Counted from the first letter of the stretch, positions 8,593 through 24,103 are shown. The stretch: 64,000 bases of DNA from Bradyrhizobium frederickii (GCF_004570865.1 NZ_SPQS01000004.1:62001-126000), one strand, 5' to 3'. Numbers and translations: made by a program. The notes: a model not told the origin generated them from the sequence alone.

Positions 8593-8848
8593 GGTGACCT
8601 CCCACGATTCACTTCCAAGATCGCAAACAAGTTGGCCGTCCTCATATTCCCACGGCAAGGAAAATCTGTTGGTTGACGGACAGTTACCCCGTGGTTCTCC
8701 GACCAAGAACAGAGTTCCTGGGCTGCATCCGTTTGCGGGTGTTGCGCCGCGCGATACGCGACGCAGGCCGGCTCCTGCCAACGTTGCCGATGCGCGCGGC
8801 GGCATGTGCCTTGCTTGCCCTGATGACGGCAAGCAACATGGGTCCGTC

Positions 8849-9106
8849 ATGCTCGGCATTCCCCGCCGCTACAGTCATTTCGTCTTCGGGATCATCCAGT
8901 CCGGACTGACTTCGCTGATCGCGGCCGGGATCGCCAGCTGGCCCGCGGGCAGCGCGGCGATCTTCGTCGGTCACTGGATGGCGTCGTGGCTGATCGCCTG
9001 GGCCGCGATGCTGCCGATCGTGGTCCTGGCGGCGCCCGCGATCCGCGCCTTCGCGCTGCGTCTGACCCGCGAGGAGAGGGATCCGCGAGCCGGCAGCCAG
9101 GCATGA
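8849..9106 (+). CDS. DUF2798 membrane protein
   Basis: 85 residues with two transmembrane helices (FGIIQSGLTSLIAAGIASW and ASWLIAWAAMLPIVVLAAP), the plan of DUF2798. The start at ATG 8849 puts the IPRRYSHFVFG motif at the N-terminus as in the family; no strong ribosome site is visible. Function unknown. It ends five bases before a GC-rich hairpin. Confidence 0.75.
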   Translation: MLGIPRRYSHFVFGIIQSGLTSLIAAGIASWPAGSAAIFVGHWMASWLIAWAAMLPIVVLAAPAIRAFALRLTREERDPRAGSQA

Positions 9107-9190
9107 AAAAGCCCCGCTTGGGGAGAGCCAAGCGGGGCAGCGAGTTGTTGGAGGCTGAGGTGCTGGGCTGCAACACCATAGCCGCGTCAT
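9106..9190 (-). ncRNA. candidate small RNA ending at an orphan terminator
   Basis: On the minus strand an 11-bp stem (GCCCCGCTTGG / CCAAGCGGGGC) is followed by TTTTT, a strong intrinsic terminator, yet no plausible gene lies just upstream of it. The sequence before the stem (GCACCTCAGCCTCCAACAAC) is pyrimidine-rich and single-stranded, as in Hfq-bound sRNAs. A CTATGG box near 9176-9181 could be a -10 element, giving an RNA of roughly 65-85 nt. The start is a guess. Confidence 0.4.
9111..9138 (-). terminator. strong intrinsic terminator (minus-strand orientation)
   Basis: Eleven-base perfect stem with GGAGAG (plus strand) in the loop. The T-run is on the minus strand (complement of bases 9106-9110). 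As a stem it may also mark the 3' end of the DUF2798 transcript. Confidence 0.75.
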
Positions 9191-9385
9191 CCTAGCCGGC
9201 TCCGCTTACGGCAGCCTGACAGGCGGCAGGTTTCCACGCCCCGTGGCTGAGGCCGCAGACTGGCCCCGCACCGGTCCCAATTTCGACATCCGTTCGCACA
9301 ACTGCGGTCACACAGGTCGGCAAGATTCCAGACCGTTCGGCGCGGCCATGGGGGAAACGTGGCACGCCGACTACGGGGTGGCATC
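9191..9385. other. stretch with no supported gene
   Basis: No frame on either strand has normal codon usage or a ribosome site. It may contain the promoter of the candidate minus-strand small RNA. Confidence 0.5.
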
Positions 9386-9475
9386 ATGGATAACGTAGAG
9401 CGGTCGTTCGCCGCCGCGACAGCGGCTGGCTTCGTGGTGCTGGTGATCGGCCTCGTGCTGCTGGCGCTGCTGTAA
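9386..9475 (+). CDS. possible 29-residue membrane peptide
   Basis: Short frame MDNVERSFAAATAAGF followed by one hydrophobic helix (VVLVIGLVLLALL) that ends the peptide. One-helix micropeptides are plausible in such genomes, but the ribosome site is weak. Reported because the segment is otherwise empty. Confidence 0.3.
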   Translation: MDNVERSFAAATAAGFVVLVIGLVLLALL

Positions 9476-9766
9476 GCCAGGCACTGCCGGCACTCGTGCC
9501 TGCCGCGATCGCGGGCACGGCATGCCGCCACTCTCAAAACTGGAAAACAACCCCATGCACAGTAGGCCGCATGGAAATTCTGTTGTTCTTTCAGTGGCCT
9601 GATGGAGGTGTTTAGATACCTCTATAGCTCGCGACTCGCCCGGAGGCCATGCGGGACCCGTCCCCCCCGCGATGTCGCGCCGTCGCGGGTCAGTCGATCC
9701 CGACCGGCGGCCAAAGAGAGCGCCGGCGGATCGTTGTCGGTTCCAAAGCCGGCCCCTGCGCTGGCC

Positions 9767-9934
9767 CTAATGGATCTTGATTTCATTCAGGGGAAGATGG
9801 AGCTCGCTGGCGCGCTCTTCGCGGTCCTTCTTGCGGAACTCGTTTTCCTTGCGCTCGAACTTCATCATCTCCTCATGCGCCGTCTCCGGCAGAGGTTTGC
9901 GCCCGATCGTTTCGCGGTGCTTGTTGTCCGTCAT
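9767..9934 (-). CDS. small charged hypothetical protein
   Basis: 55 residues, MTDNKHRETIGRKPLPET followed by a long charged helix (KFERKENEFRKKDREERASE). GGGGAT lies before the ATG. Codon use is good, and the opposite strand gives only unstructured frames. It recalls a small conserved Bradyrhizobium hypothetical; no function can be assigned. Confidence 0.55.
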   Translation of the reverse strand: MTDNKHRETIGRKPLPETAHEEMMKFERKENEFRKKDREERASELHLPLNEIKIH

Positions 9935-10085
9935 GACAGAGATCCCCAGAGTTGCGGTCTCATCCTGGAGAAGGCCTGAGACCGCGAAAAGGTTCGGTGC
10001 CGCAGGATTGCGGAATTATGACGACCAGGCATGCATCTTCGACGCGCGTCAGCTTCGGTCGGGGAGGGATATTGCGGCCGCGCCG

Positions 10086-10286
10086 CTATTTCGGCGGTTC
10101 CAGCCCGGGGGATTTGACCCAGTCGTGCAGATGATTTGCCAACTCAGCCTGGCGCGCCTTCTTGAGGAGGGCGTCCCGTTCGGGGCCGGGAGGCAGGCTG
10201 GCGGCGTCCTCCTTGACCTGCTTCACCCATGCGGAGAGCCGGTCTTGAAGGGTCAATTGTTGCTTGAAACGTCGCCGCTTGAGCAT
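10086..10286 (-). CDS. small conserved hypothetical protein
   Basis: 66 residues: MLKRRRFKQQLTLQDRLSAW and a helical Lys/Glu/Ala-rich body (KKARQAELANHLHDWVKSPG). ATG 10286 is preferred to the 100-residue version because the upstream part is Arg/Pro/Ser noise. Resembles small basic hypotheticals in this genus. Function unknown. Confidence 0.6.
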   Translation of the reverse strand: MLKRRRFKQQLTLQDRLSAWVKQVKEDAASLPPGPERDALLKKARQAELANHLHDWVKSPGLEPPK

Positions 10287-10619
10287 GGCACGATCCTGTC
10301 CGTGCGCGGAAGGCGGGAGCGCAATCGGGGTTCTCATCATCGATCGTCGCCGCGGTCCCGCGCGGGGTGATGATGGATTAGGATCCATAAACGGAACGGC
10401 GTCTGTTCAGTTGTGCGCACAAGGCGCGCGGCGGAGCCGGCTGATCGACCAGGATCGGGCCGCAACCGCGCCCGCGGAACGTTCACCATTTCCGGCCAGA
10501 ATGCTGGATCTACGTTGTGGGGCTGCTGGCTTACGACGAGCCACCTCACCGGGAATTAGGACGTCCCGAATTCAACCCGGGGTAGGGCAGAAACGCGGCC
10601 AGCGGCCAAATTCCAAAAA
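10287..10619. other. long spacer upstream of recA
   Basis: No convincing gene. The right end leads into the recA promoter region with its SOS box. Confidence 0.5.
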
Positions 10620-10634
10620 GAACATATTGCGAAC
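10620..10634 (+). promoter_or_regulatory. LexA (SOS) box of recA
   Basis: GAAC-ATATTGC-GAAC, which read on the other strand is GTTC-N7-GTTC, the direct-repeat LexA box of alphaproteobacteria. It lies about 93 bp before the recA start codon, in the promoter region. Confidence 0.85.
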
Positions 10635-10726
10635 CTGGAACAAATAGGGTACATTGCTTTTATCGCCGCGCCGCCTCGCAACTGTTTGTCCCTCACGCGA
10701 ATCCTCGCCATAAGGAGCACGACCCA

Positions 10727-11815
<1,089 letters not shown>

Positions 11816-11844
11816 ATCTTAAACAACCAGGTTTTTCGCGAGGA

Positions 11845-11896
11845 GCGGGCGCTGAAGACGTTGAGTTGCCGACGTCGTCAGTGCCCGTTTCGTTTT
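11845..11896 (+). terminator. intrinsic terminator of recA
   Basis: Imperfect long stem: GCGGGCGCTGAAGACGT pairs with GACGTCGTCAGTGCCCG, followed by TTTCGTTTT. It lies 30 bp after the recA stop and before the convergent gcvP. Confidence 0.75.
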
Positions 11897-11943
11897 GTGG
11901 TAGAAGACATACCGGATCATTTTGTGATGCCGGGATCGTAGAT

Positions 11944-12035
11944 CGTAGGGTGGGCAAAGGCGCGTAAGCGCCGTGCCCACCATCTTTCACCGCATACAAA
12001 GGTGGTGGGCACGCTTGCGCTTTGCCCACCCTACG
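11944..12035. repeat. palindromic repeat family B, copy 1
   Basis: 92-bp inverted repeat whose arms are CGTAGGGTGGGCAAAG and CTTTGCCCACCCTACG, with inner GTGCCCACC / GGTGGGCAC arms. A second copy is at 23937-24027. It ends 5 bp from the gcvP stop codon. Confidence 0.9.
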
Positions 12036-12039
12036 AAGC

Positions 12040-14907
<2,868 letters not shown>

Positions 14908-14930
14908 CATTGGGTCCTCGCTAGGAGTTG

Positions 14931-15053
14931 CTGTCATCGCCCGCCTAGTGCGCAATTGCGCACAGGGGCGGGCGATCCAGTACGCCGCGGCCTCTCGGCT
15001 CTAGCCGAAGCGGCTGCGTTTACTGGATGCCCCGCCTTCGCGGGGCATGACAG
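14931..15053. repeat. palindromic repeat family C, copy 1
   Basis: Ends are inverted (CTGTCAT / ATGACAG). Inside are GGGCGATCCAGTA / TACTGGATGCCC arms and the perfect 16-bp palindrome GTGCGCAATTGCGCAC. It occupies most of the gcvH-gcvP spacer. A second copy, without the 16-bp palindrome, is at 21039-21147. Confidence 0.85.
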
Positions 15054-15084
15054 TGAGTATGTTGAGAGGGCTCGGCTCATATCG

Positions 15085-15453
15085 TCACGCCGTGTGGGCC
15101 GTGTAGGCGGCTTCGTCCATGAGGCCGCCGAGCTCGCTTTTGTCGGCGATCTTGATCTTGAAGAACCAGGCCTTGCCTTGCGCGTCCGAATTCACCAGCG
15201 CCGGCTCGGAAGCGAGCTCGGCATTGGTCTCGAGCACCTCGCCGGTCACAGGCGCATAGACGTCGGAGGCGGCCTTCACCGATTCCACCACGGCTGCGGC
15301 TTCCGCCTTCTTCAGCGCGCGGCCGATCTTGGGCAGCTCGACGAACACGACGTCGCCGAGCTGCTGCTGGGCATAGTCGGTGATGCCGACGGTGGCGACA
15401 TCGCCGTCGATCGCCAGCCATTCGTGGTCGGGGGTGTACAGCGTCGTGGTCAT
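15085..15453 (-). CDS. gcvH: glycine cleavage H protein
   Basis: 122-residue lipoyl carrier that shuttles the aminomethyl intermediate from GcvP to GcvT and presents dihydrolipoate for reoxidation. The lipoylated lysine lies in [13 protein letters not shown], and the N-terminus [13 protein letters not shown] is typical. It starts nine bases after the gcvT stop, so the two are cotranscribed under the glycine riboswitch. Confidence 0.97.
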   Translation of the reverse strand: MTTTLYTPDHEWLAIDGDVATVGITDYAQQQLGDVVFVELPKIGRALKKAEAAAVVESVKAASDVYAPVTGEVLETNAELASEPALVNSDAQGKAWFFKIKIADKSELGGLMDEAAYTAHTA

Positions 15454-15462
15454 TTCGAGTCC

Positions 15463-16611
15463 TCAGCGTTTGTAGGTGTTTTTCACGAAGGGCATGGCGG
15501 CGACGGCGAGCGGCAGTCGCTGGCCGCGCACCTCGGCGAACAGCTTGGTGCCGAGCGCGCTCAGCTTGGTGGGCACGTAGCCCATTGCCACCGGCGCATT
15601 CAGGCTCGGGCCGAAGCCGCCCGATGTGACTTGTCCGATCGGCTCGCCCGCATCGGCGCCGGCAAAAAGCAGCGCGCCCTCGCGCACCGGCGCACGGCCC
15701 TCGGCACGCAGGCCGACGCGGCGGCGGGTCGCGCCGTTGTCGAAATGCGCCAGGATTTTCTCAGCGCCGGGAAAGCCGCCGGCGCGCGCGCCGCCGCTGC
15801 GGCGGCTCTTCTGCACCGACCATTCCAGGGCGGCCTCGACCGGCGTGGTCGCGGTGTCGATGTCGTGGCCGTAGAGGCAGAGACCGGCTTCCAGCCGCAG
15901 GCTGTCGCGGGCGCCGAGGCCGATCGGCAGCACGTCGGGATTGTCCAGCAGCATCTTGGCGAGGCGTTCGGCATCGCTGGCGGGAGCCGAGATCTCGAAC
16001 CCGTCCTCGCCGGTATAGCCGGAGCGCGAGACGAAGCACTTGATGCCGGCGACCTCATGCGGACCGGCGTCCATGAACTTCATGGACGGCGCCGTTGCAC
16101 ACAATGTCGCCAGCACCGTTTCGGCCTTCGGGCCCTGCAGCGCGATCAGGGCACGGTCGGCGAGGGGATCGATGACGCAGTCGCCCGAGAGATTCGCGCG
16201 CAGATGCGCCTCGTCCGCGTCCTTGCAGGCGGCATTGACGACCAGGAACAGGTGATCGCCGAAATTGGCGACCATGAGATCGTCGAGGATGCCGCCGTCT
16301 TTATTGGTGAACTGGGCGTAGCGCTGCCGGTTGGGCGCGATCGCCACGATGTCCTGCGGCACCAGCCGCTCCAGCGCGCGGGCGGCGTCCTCGACCTTGC
16401 CCGACTTCGGCCGGAGCGCGATCTGGCCCATATGGGAGACGTCGAACAGGCCGGCCGCGGCGCGCGTATGGAGGTGCTCCTTCAGCACGCCCGCAGGGTA
16501 CTGTACGGGCATGTCATAGCCAGCGAACGGCACCATCTTGCCGCCGAGGGACACATGCAGGGCGTGGAGGGGCGTATGTCGGAGAGATTTCTGGTCGTCG
16601 GGTACTGGCAT
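15463..16611 (-). CDS. gcvT: aminomethyltransferase, T protein
   Basis: 382 residues. Transfers the methylene group from aminomethyl-lipoyl GcvH to tetrahydrofolate and releases ammonia. Family segments visible: LHALHVSLGGKMVPFAGYDM near the start, GLFDVSHMGQ, and RSGYTGEDGFEI. ATG 16611 has GAGGACC before it; the upstream in-frame ATG would start inside the riboswitch leader. First gene of the operon. Confidence 0.96.
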   Translation of the reverse strand: MPVPDDQKSLRHTPLHALHVSLGGKMVPFAGYDMPVQYPAGVLKEHLHTRAAAGLFDVSHMGQIALRPKSGKVEDAARALERLVPQDIVAIAPNRQRYAQFTNKDGGILDDLMVANFGDHLFLVVNAACKDADEAHLRANLSGDCVIDPLADRALIALQGPKAETVLATLCATAPSMKFMDAGPHEVAGIKCFVSRSGYTGEDGFEISAPASDAERLAKMLLDNPDVLPIGLGARDSLRLEAGLCLYGHDIDTATTPVEAALEWSVQKSRRSGGARAGGFPGAEKILAHFDNGATRRRVGLRAEGRAPVREGALLFAGADAGEPIGQVTSGGFGPSLNAPVAMGYVPTKLSALGTKLFAEVRGQRLPLAVAAMPFVKNTYKR

Positions 16612-16632
16612 CACAGGGGTCCTCGGCGGTTC

Positions 16633-16652
16633 CCCGGGGACGATTCCCCGGG
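16633..16652 (-). promoter_or_regulatory. GC hairpin between glycine riboswitch and gcvT start
   Basis: An 8-bp stem of CCCGGGGA type lies just upstream of the gcvT ribosome site, after the second aptamer. No T-run follows. It is a candidate expression platform acting on ribosome access rather than on termination; this is inference. Confidence 0.4.
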
Positions 16653-16671
16653 CCAACCTGTCGAGCCCCAT

Positions 16672-16842
16672 CTGTCGCTGTGCCTGAGAGTATTATCCCG
16701 TCGGCGGGCGCAGTCCGGGTCTAGACCCGTCGGCGCCTCTTTCCAGATGCTGTCAAAGCCACGCGGTCCTTTTGCCTGAGAGTTTCCGGGGCGGTTGCTC
16801 CTTCGGCGCCGGCTGCCTAAAGCCGGTCTCTCCCGACGTGGC
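16672..16842 (-). promoter_or_regulatory. tandem glycine riboswitch of gcvTHP
   Basis: Read on the minus strand, aptamer 1 (about 16842-16762) runs from GGGAGAGACC through GCCGAAGGAGCAA to CTCTCAGGCAAAAGGACCG. Aptamer 2 (about 16748-16672) runs from TCTGGAAAGAGGCGCC to ATACTCTCAGGCACA. These are the conserved cores of the glycine riboswitch, two in tandem and separated by a short linker. In this family glycine binding turns on the glycine cleavage operon, which begins 60 bases downstream. Confidence 0.95.
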
Positions 16843-17078
16843 CGTAGATACAGATGGGTACAGACCACAGGGCGGCCAAGCCTGTCAACGCGTCCGCATG
16901 TCCTATCAACGGGATTGCAACGGGAATTGAGCGGATGCGGCAACCCTCTGATCTGCCTGCACAGTTTCTGGACAGGGAAGCTGGCCTTGTCTAAAAGCGC
17001 TTTGGCCCGCAGATATCAGCCTTAACGTTACGGTTTGGATGGCGAGAAGCGGGTCCAAGCACACCCGATTGGATGAAC

Positions 17079-19760
<2,682 letters not shown>

Positions 19761-19764
19761 AGCC

Positions 19765-20991
19765 ATGAGCCCCGTTCCGCGAGGACGTGGGCTTCGCGAT
19801 CCCGACATGAGGGATCGCCTCTACGAATTGCTGGAGCACGACCCGCTGGCCTATTCGGCCGGGTCGCGCTTCATCCAGATCATCATCGGCGTCATCGTGC
19901 TCAATGTGATCGCGATGGTCCTCGCCTCGGTGCCGGAGCTGGACGCGCGGTTCGGCACGCTGTTCGAAGCCATCACCATCCTGTCCGTGATCGTGTTCGC
20001 GCTGGAATATGCCGCGCGGATGTGGACCGTGGCCGGCCATACCCAGCGCAAGGGGTCCGCGCTGTCCGACCGGCTTGGCTATGCCTTCTCGGCGCTCGGC
20101 ATCATCGACCTCATGGCGTTCCTGCCTGCGGCCATCGTGATGGCCACCGGCCGGCACGCGACGCTGGCGGCGCTCGGCGTGCTGCCGTTCTTCAAGCTGG
20201 TCCGCTATTCGCCGGCGATGCGCTCGCTGCTCGCCGCCGTGCATGCCGAGCGGCGGGCGCTGGTCGGCTGCGTCGTGATCCTGATCGGCGCGGTCTTGAC
20301 CTTCGCCTCGCTGCTCTACGCCATCGAGCGCGACGTGCAGCCGGACAAGCTCGGCACCATCCCGCAGGCGATGTGGTGGGCGATCGTGACGCTCGGCACC
20401 GTCGGCTATGGCGACGTCGTGCCGGTGACGCCGCTCGGCAAGTTCGTCTCCACCTTCGCCATCATCAGCGGCTTCGCCATGATCGCGCTGCCGGTCGCGA
20501 TCATCTCCACCGCCTTCGCCGAGGAGGTGAAGCGGCGCGACTTCGTCGTCACCTGGGGCATGCTGGCGCGGGTGCCGCTGTTCTCGCATCTGTCGGCCGC
20601 GGAGATCGCCGACATCATGCGGCTGCTCCGCGCGCGCACCGTCGAGCAGGGCGAGGTCCTGGTGCGGCGGGGCGACGCGGCGTCGTCGATGTATTTCATC
20701 ACCGCCGGCGAGGTCGAGATCGTGCTGCCGAGCCAGCATGTGCGGCTCAGCGACGGCACTTTCTTCGGCGAGATCGCGCTATTGCACAAGACCAAGCGCA
20801 GCGGCACGGTGACGGCGACCCGCAAGACGCGCCTGCTGGTGCTCGACGCCCAGGATTTCCACGCGCTAATCGCGCGCATGCCGACGCTCGCCGACCACGT
20901 CCACACCACCGCCAAGGCCAGGCTCGCCGACACCGGCGATCTCGCGCAGGCGGAGCTGGCGCAGGCGGAGCAGGAAGACACGGACCGCTGA
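19765..20991 (+). CDS. cyclic-nucleotide-gated potassium channel
   Basis: 408 residues. Six transmembrane helices with selectivity filter TLGTVGYGDVVP (TVGYG) at about 210-220, then a C-terminal cyclic nucleotide-binding domain (VPLFSHLSAAEIADIMRLL, with the cNMP pocket around FFGEIALLHKTKRSGTVTA). This is the architecture of the rhizobial MlotiK1 channel, which is opened by cAMP. S4 has few arginines (KLVRYSPAMRSLL), so gating is more likely by ligand than by voltage. The four-base gap from alaS suggests cotranscription with a housekeeping gene. Confidence 0.9.
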   Translation: MSPVPRGRGLRDPDMRDRLYELLEHDPLAYSAGSRFIQIIIGVIVLNVIAMVLASVPELDARFGTLFEAITILSVIVFALEYAARMWTVAGHTQRKGSALSDRLGYAFSALGIIDLMAFLPAAIVMATGRHATLAALGVLPFFKLVRYSPAMRSLLAAVHAERRALVGCVVILIGAVLTFASLLYAIERDVQPDKLGTIPQAMWWAIVTLGTVGYGDVVPVTPLGKFVSTFAIISGFAMIALPVAIISTAFAEEVKRRDFVVTWGMLARVPLFSHLSAAEIADIMRLLRARTVEQGEVLVRRGDAASSMYFITAGEVEIVLPSQHVRLSDGTFFGEIALLHKTKRSGTVTATRKTRLLVLDAQDFHALIARMPTLADHVHTTAKARLADTGDLAQAELAQAEQEDTDR

Positions 20992-21038
20992 GCGGCCAAC
21001 GTCTTCCGAAGGAGCTGAGGACAGCCAACTCCACCTCC

Positions 21039-21147
21039 GGTGTCGTCGCCCGGCTCGACCGGGCGACCCAGTATTCCAGAGAAAGCACTAATTCAGCCGA
21101 GAAGCCTCGGCGTACTGGATGCCCCGGTCAAGCCGGGGGCATGACAG
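21039..21147. repeat. palindromic repeat family C, copy 2
   Basis: Between convergent genes. Contains CGCCCGGCTCGACCGGGCG and GCCCCGGTCAAGCCGGGGGC hairpins, an inverted CCAGTA / TACTGG pair, and the end motif ATGACAG as in copy 1. Ends seven bases from the icd stop. Confidence 0.85.
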
Positions 21148-21153
21148 TTGAGC

Positions 21154-22368
21154 TTACGCCGCCAGCTCTTTCGCGAGGTTCTCGGCGACCTTGTCGAGGA
21201 AGCCGGTGGTCGAGAGCCAGCGCTGGTCGGCGCCGACCAGGAGCGCGAGGTCCTTGGTCATGTAGCCGGCCTCGACGGTGTCGACGCAGACCTTCTCCAG
21301 CGTGTTGGCGAACTTGGCGAGTTCGGCATTGTTGTCGAGCTTGGCGCGGTGGGCGAGGCCGCGCGTCCATGCGAAGATCGAGGCGATGGAGTTGGTCGAG
21401 GTCTCCTTGCCCTTCTGGTGCTCGCGGTAGTGCCGGGTCACCGTGCCGTGGGCGGCTTCGGCCTCAACGGTCTTGCCGTCGGGGGTGAGCAGCACCGAGG
21501 TCATCAGGCCGAGCGAGCCGTAGCCCTGCGCGACCGTGTCGGACTGCACGTCGCCGTCGTAGTTCTTACAGGCCCAGACATAGCCGCCGGACCATTTCAG
21601 CGCCGAGGCCACCATGTCGTCGATCAGGCGGTGCTCGTAGGTCAGGCCCTTGGCGTCGAACTCCTTCTTGAACTCGCGGTCGAAGATGTCCTGGAAGATG
21701 TCCTTGAAGCGGCCGTCATAGACCTTCAGAATCGTGTTCTTGGTCGACAGGTAGACTGGGTAGCCGCGCAGCAGGCCGTAGTTGAAGGAGGCGCGGGCGA
21801 AGTCGATGATGGAGTCGTCGAGATTGTACATCTCCATGGCGACGCCGGCGCCGGGGGCCTTGAACACTTCCTTCTCGATCACGGTGCCGTCCTCGCCGAC
21901 GAACTTCATCGAGAGGGTGCCCTTGCCCGGGAACTTGATGTCGGTGGCGCGGTACTGGTCGCCATAGGCGTGGCGGCCGATGATGATCGGCTTGGTCCAG
22001 CCGGGAACCAGGCGCGGCACGTTCTTGCAGATGATCGGCTCGCGGAAGATCACGCCGCCGAGGATGTTGCGGATGGTGCCGTTCGGCGACTTCCACATCT
22101 GCTTGAGGTTGAACTCCTTCACCCGGGCTTCATCGGGGGTGATGGTGGCGCACTTGACGCCGACGCCGACCTTCTTGATGGCCTCGGCCGCGTCGATGGT
22201 GACCTGATCGTTGGTGTGGTCGCGGTATTCCATCCCCAGGTCGAAATAGAGCAGCTCGACATCCAGGAACGGGTTGATCAGCTTGTCCTTGATGTACTGC
22301 CAGATGATCCGGGTCATCTCGTCGCCATCGAGCTCGACGACGGGATTGGATACCTTGATTTTTGCCAT
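21154..22368 (-). CDS. icd: NADP-dependent isocitrate dehydrogenase
   Basis: 404 residues, the length and sequence of the eukaryote-like homodimeric IDH subfamily used by alphaproteobacteria ([20 protein letters not shown]). Converts isocitrate to 2-oxoglutarate in the TCA cycle. The substrate-binding segment [13 protein letters not shown] and the metal-binding region [13 protein letters not shown] are intact. NADP preference is inferred from [15 protein letters not shown]. Single gene on the minus strand, divergent from the methyltransferase gene. Confidence 0.96.
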   Translation of the reverse strand: MAKIKVSNPVVELDGDEMTRIIWQYIKDKLINPFLDVELLYFDLGMEYRDHTNDQVTIDAAEAIKKVGVGVKCATITPDEARVKEFNLKQMWKSPNGTIRNILGGVIFREPIICKNVPRLVPGWTKPIIIGRHAYGDQYRATDIKFPGKGTLSMKFVGEDGTVIEKEVFKAPGAGVAMEMYNLDDSIIDFARASFNYGLLRGYPVYLSTKNTILKVYDGRFKDIFQDIFDREFKKEFDAKGLTYEHRLIDDMVASALKWSGGYVWACKNYDGDVQSDTVAQGYGSLGLMTSVLLTPDGKTVEAEAAHGTVTRHYREHQKGKETSTNSIASIFAWTRGLAHRAKLDNNAELAKFANTLEKVCVDTVEAGYMTKDLALLVGADQRWLSTTGFLDKVAENLAKELAA

Positions 22369-22717
22369 GATCGGGGAAGCCCTCTTGGGAACGGCGCCGT
22401 CGGCGCCAACGTGAATATCCGCCGCCTCTTAGCACCGGACCGCGACGGGCGAAAGCCAAGGGATTATGCACTTTTAGCCGATCCGGCCCCCACAGATGGG
22501 GAGCGCGCCGGGCCGCGTCGCAACGGGCAGGGGTGAGGTTTCAGGCGAGATTCAAAAGTCGAATCCAACCCGTTATTTCCCTTGAGAATTTTGCCAGGAC
22601 AGGCAAACGACAGGCGGACAACCCGGCCGGCCCAACGCGAGCCTGAAAGGCCGGCTTGAATCAATTCCTGAGAGCGCCTTGCCAAGGCCTTGAGACCAAG
22701 AGTGAAAGCGAAGCGAG
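22369..22717. other. divergent promoter region, no gene
   Basis: 350-bp spacer between icd and the methyltransferase gene. It should contain both promoters; I see no clear operator, repeat or small gene. Confidence 0.5.
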
Positions 22718-23917
22718 ATGTCGGGGACTGACAAGAGCAAGGCGGGACTTTCCCTCGACGGGCCCATCGTGATCCTGGTCGAGCCGCAGCTCGGCGAAAA
22801 CATCGGCATGGCCGCGCGCGCCATGGGCAATTTTGCCCTGAGCCGCCTGCGCATCGTCAACCCCAGGGACGGCTGGCCCAATATCGCCGCCCAGCGCGCC
22901 GCCGCCGGCGCCGACCACATTCTGGAGAAGGTCGAAATGTTCGGCACGGTGGAGGAGGCGGTCGCCGACCTCGATCTGCTGTTCGCCACCACCGCGCGCC
23001 CCCACGACCAGGCCAAGCCCGTGGTCGGGCCGGAAGCGGCAGCCGCCGAAATATCCGGGCACATCGCCACGGGAGGCAAGGCCGGTATCCTGTTCGGCCG
23101 CGAGCGCTGGGGGCTGACCAACGAGGAGGTCGGGCTCTCCAACCGTATCATCACCTTCCCGGTCAATCCGGGCTTCGCCTCGCTCAACCTCGCCCAGGCC
23201 GTGCTGCTGGTCGGCTATGAATGGTTCAAGCGGATAACGTCGGGCGAGCTGCCGCACGCCATGCCGGAGCGCTCCGAGCGCGCCTCGCAGCACCAGATGC
23301 AGGCGTTCTTCGACAACCTCGTGCGCGAGCTCGACAAGGTGGAGTTTTTGCGCCCGGCCGAGAAGCGCGACACCATGCTGGTCAACCTGCGCAACATCTT
23401 CACCCGGATGGAGCCGACCAAGCAGGACATGCACACCCTCCACGGCGTGGTGATGGCGATCGCGGAGGGGCGCAAGGGCCCGGCCAAGGGCGGCGTGCTC
23501 GACGGCGAGCAGGCGACGCGTCTGCGCGCGCTTCTCGCCGAGCACGGGCAGGGCGGCGGCGTCTCCGACAGCGGCTCGACCGTGCGCGGCCTTGCCCGCC
23601 TGCTCCGCCGCAATCCGACCGACGCCGAACGCCTGCTCTGGCAGGCGCTGACCCGCGACCGCCGCTTCGCGGGTGGGTTCAAGCGCCAGACCCCGGTCGG
23701 ACGCCACATCCCGGACTTCGTCTCCTTCCCGCACCGGATCGCGATCGAGCTGGTCAACCCGGGCGAGGGCGAGGCGATCGCGGCCGACCGCGCGGGACGG
23801 CGGGCCTGGCTGGAGGCGCGGGACTATCGCGTGCTGGAGATTCGCGCGGCCGATGTGGAGCGGGATCTCGAGGCGGAGCTGGTGCGGCTTGCGGGGATGA
23901 TGGCGGAGAGCGCGTAG
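22718..23917 (+). CDS. TrmJ-type RNA methyltransferase fused to a DUF559 domain
   Basis: 399 residues. Residues 1-about 250 are a SPOUT (SpoU/TrmH) methyltransferase of the TrmJ type: VILVEPQLGENIGMAARAMG, ILFGRERWGLTNEEV and NPGFASLNLAQAV are the three knot motifs. TrmJ 2'-O-methylates tRNA position 32. Residues about 285-395 add a DUF559 (Vsr/PD-(D/E)xK nuclease-like) domain: LRRNPTDAERLLWQAL, FKRQTPVGRHIPDFV, IAIEL. The family's usual DGxxH after the IEL strand is replaced by VNPGEGE, so nuclease activity is doubtful. Most TrmJ proteins lack this extension. Confidence 0.9.
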   Translation: MSGTDKSKAGLSLDGPIVILVEPQLGENIGMAARAMGNFALSRLRIVNPRDGWPNIAAQRAAAGADHILEKVEMFGTVEEAVADLDLLFATTARPHDQAKPVVGPEAAAAEISGHIATGGKAGILFGRERWGLTNEEVGLSNRIITFPVNPGFASLNLAQAVLLVGYEWFKRITSGELPHAMPERSERASQHQMQAFFDNLVRELDKVEFLRPAEKRDTMLVNLRNIFTRMEPTKQDMHTLHGVVMAIAEGRKGPAKGGVLDGEQATRLRALLAEHGQGGGVSDSGSTVRGLARLLRRNPTDAERLLWQALTRDRRFAGGFKRQTPVGRHIPDFVSFPHRIAIELVNPGEGEAIAADRAGRRAWLEARDYRVLEIRAADVERDLEAELVRLAGMMAESA

Positions 23918-23936
23918 GTTCGTCGCGCGAAGGTCT

Positions 23937-24027
23937 CGTAGGGTGGGCAAAGCGGAGCGTGCCCACGATCTCTATCCGTCACGGAGGAATGGTGGGCACG
24001 GCGCTACGCGCCTTTGCCCACCCTACG
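23937..24027. repeat. palindromic repeat family B, copy 2
   Basis: Same outer arms as 11944-12035 (CGTAGGGTGGGCAAAG and its complement), different loop. It lies 20 bp after the methyltransferase stop, between convergent genes. Confidence 0.9.
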
Positions 24028-24103
24028 AAATCTCGGTGGCCGGAGCGAGTGGGCACAATCGGACTCCCGTATTCCGCTGCGCTTCTTGCGGGCTGAGCGG
24101 CGA

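Noticed and set aside
9602..9979. 125-codon plus-strand frame over the 9.7-9.9 kb region
   Set aside because: The opposite strand holds a better small gene (9767-9934) with ribosome site and regular codon use.
14951..14966. Perfect palindrome GTGCGCAATTGCGCAC as a regulator site for gcvP
   Set aside because: A near-identical palindrome lies in an unrelated repeat at 58235-58250, so it belongs to the mobile repeat units.
22661..23950. 429-codon frame antisense to the TrmJ-DUF559 gene
   Set aside because: Shadow frame; no motifs, and the plus strand is clearly coding.
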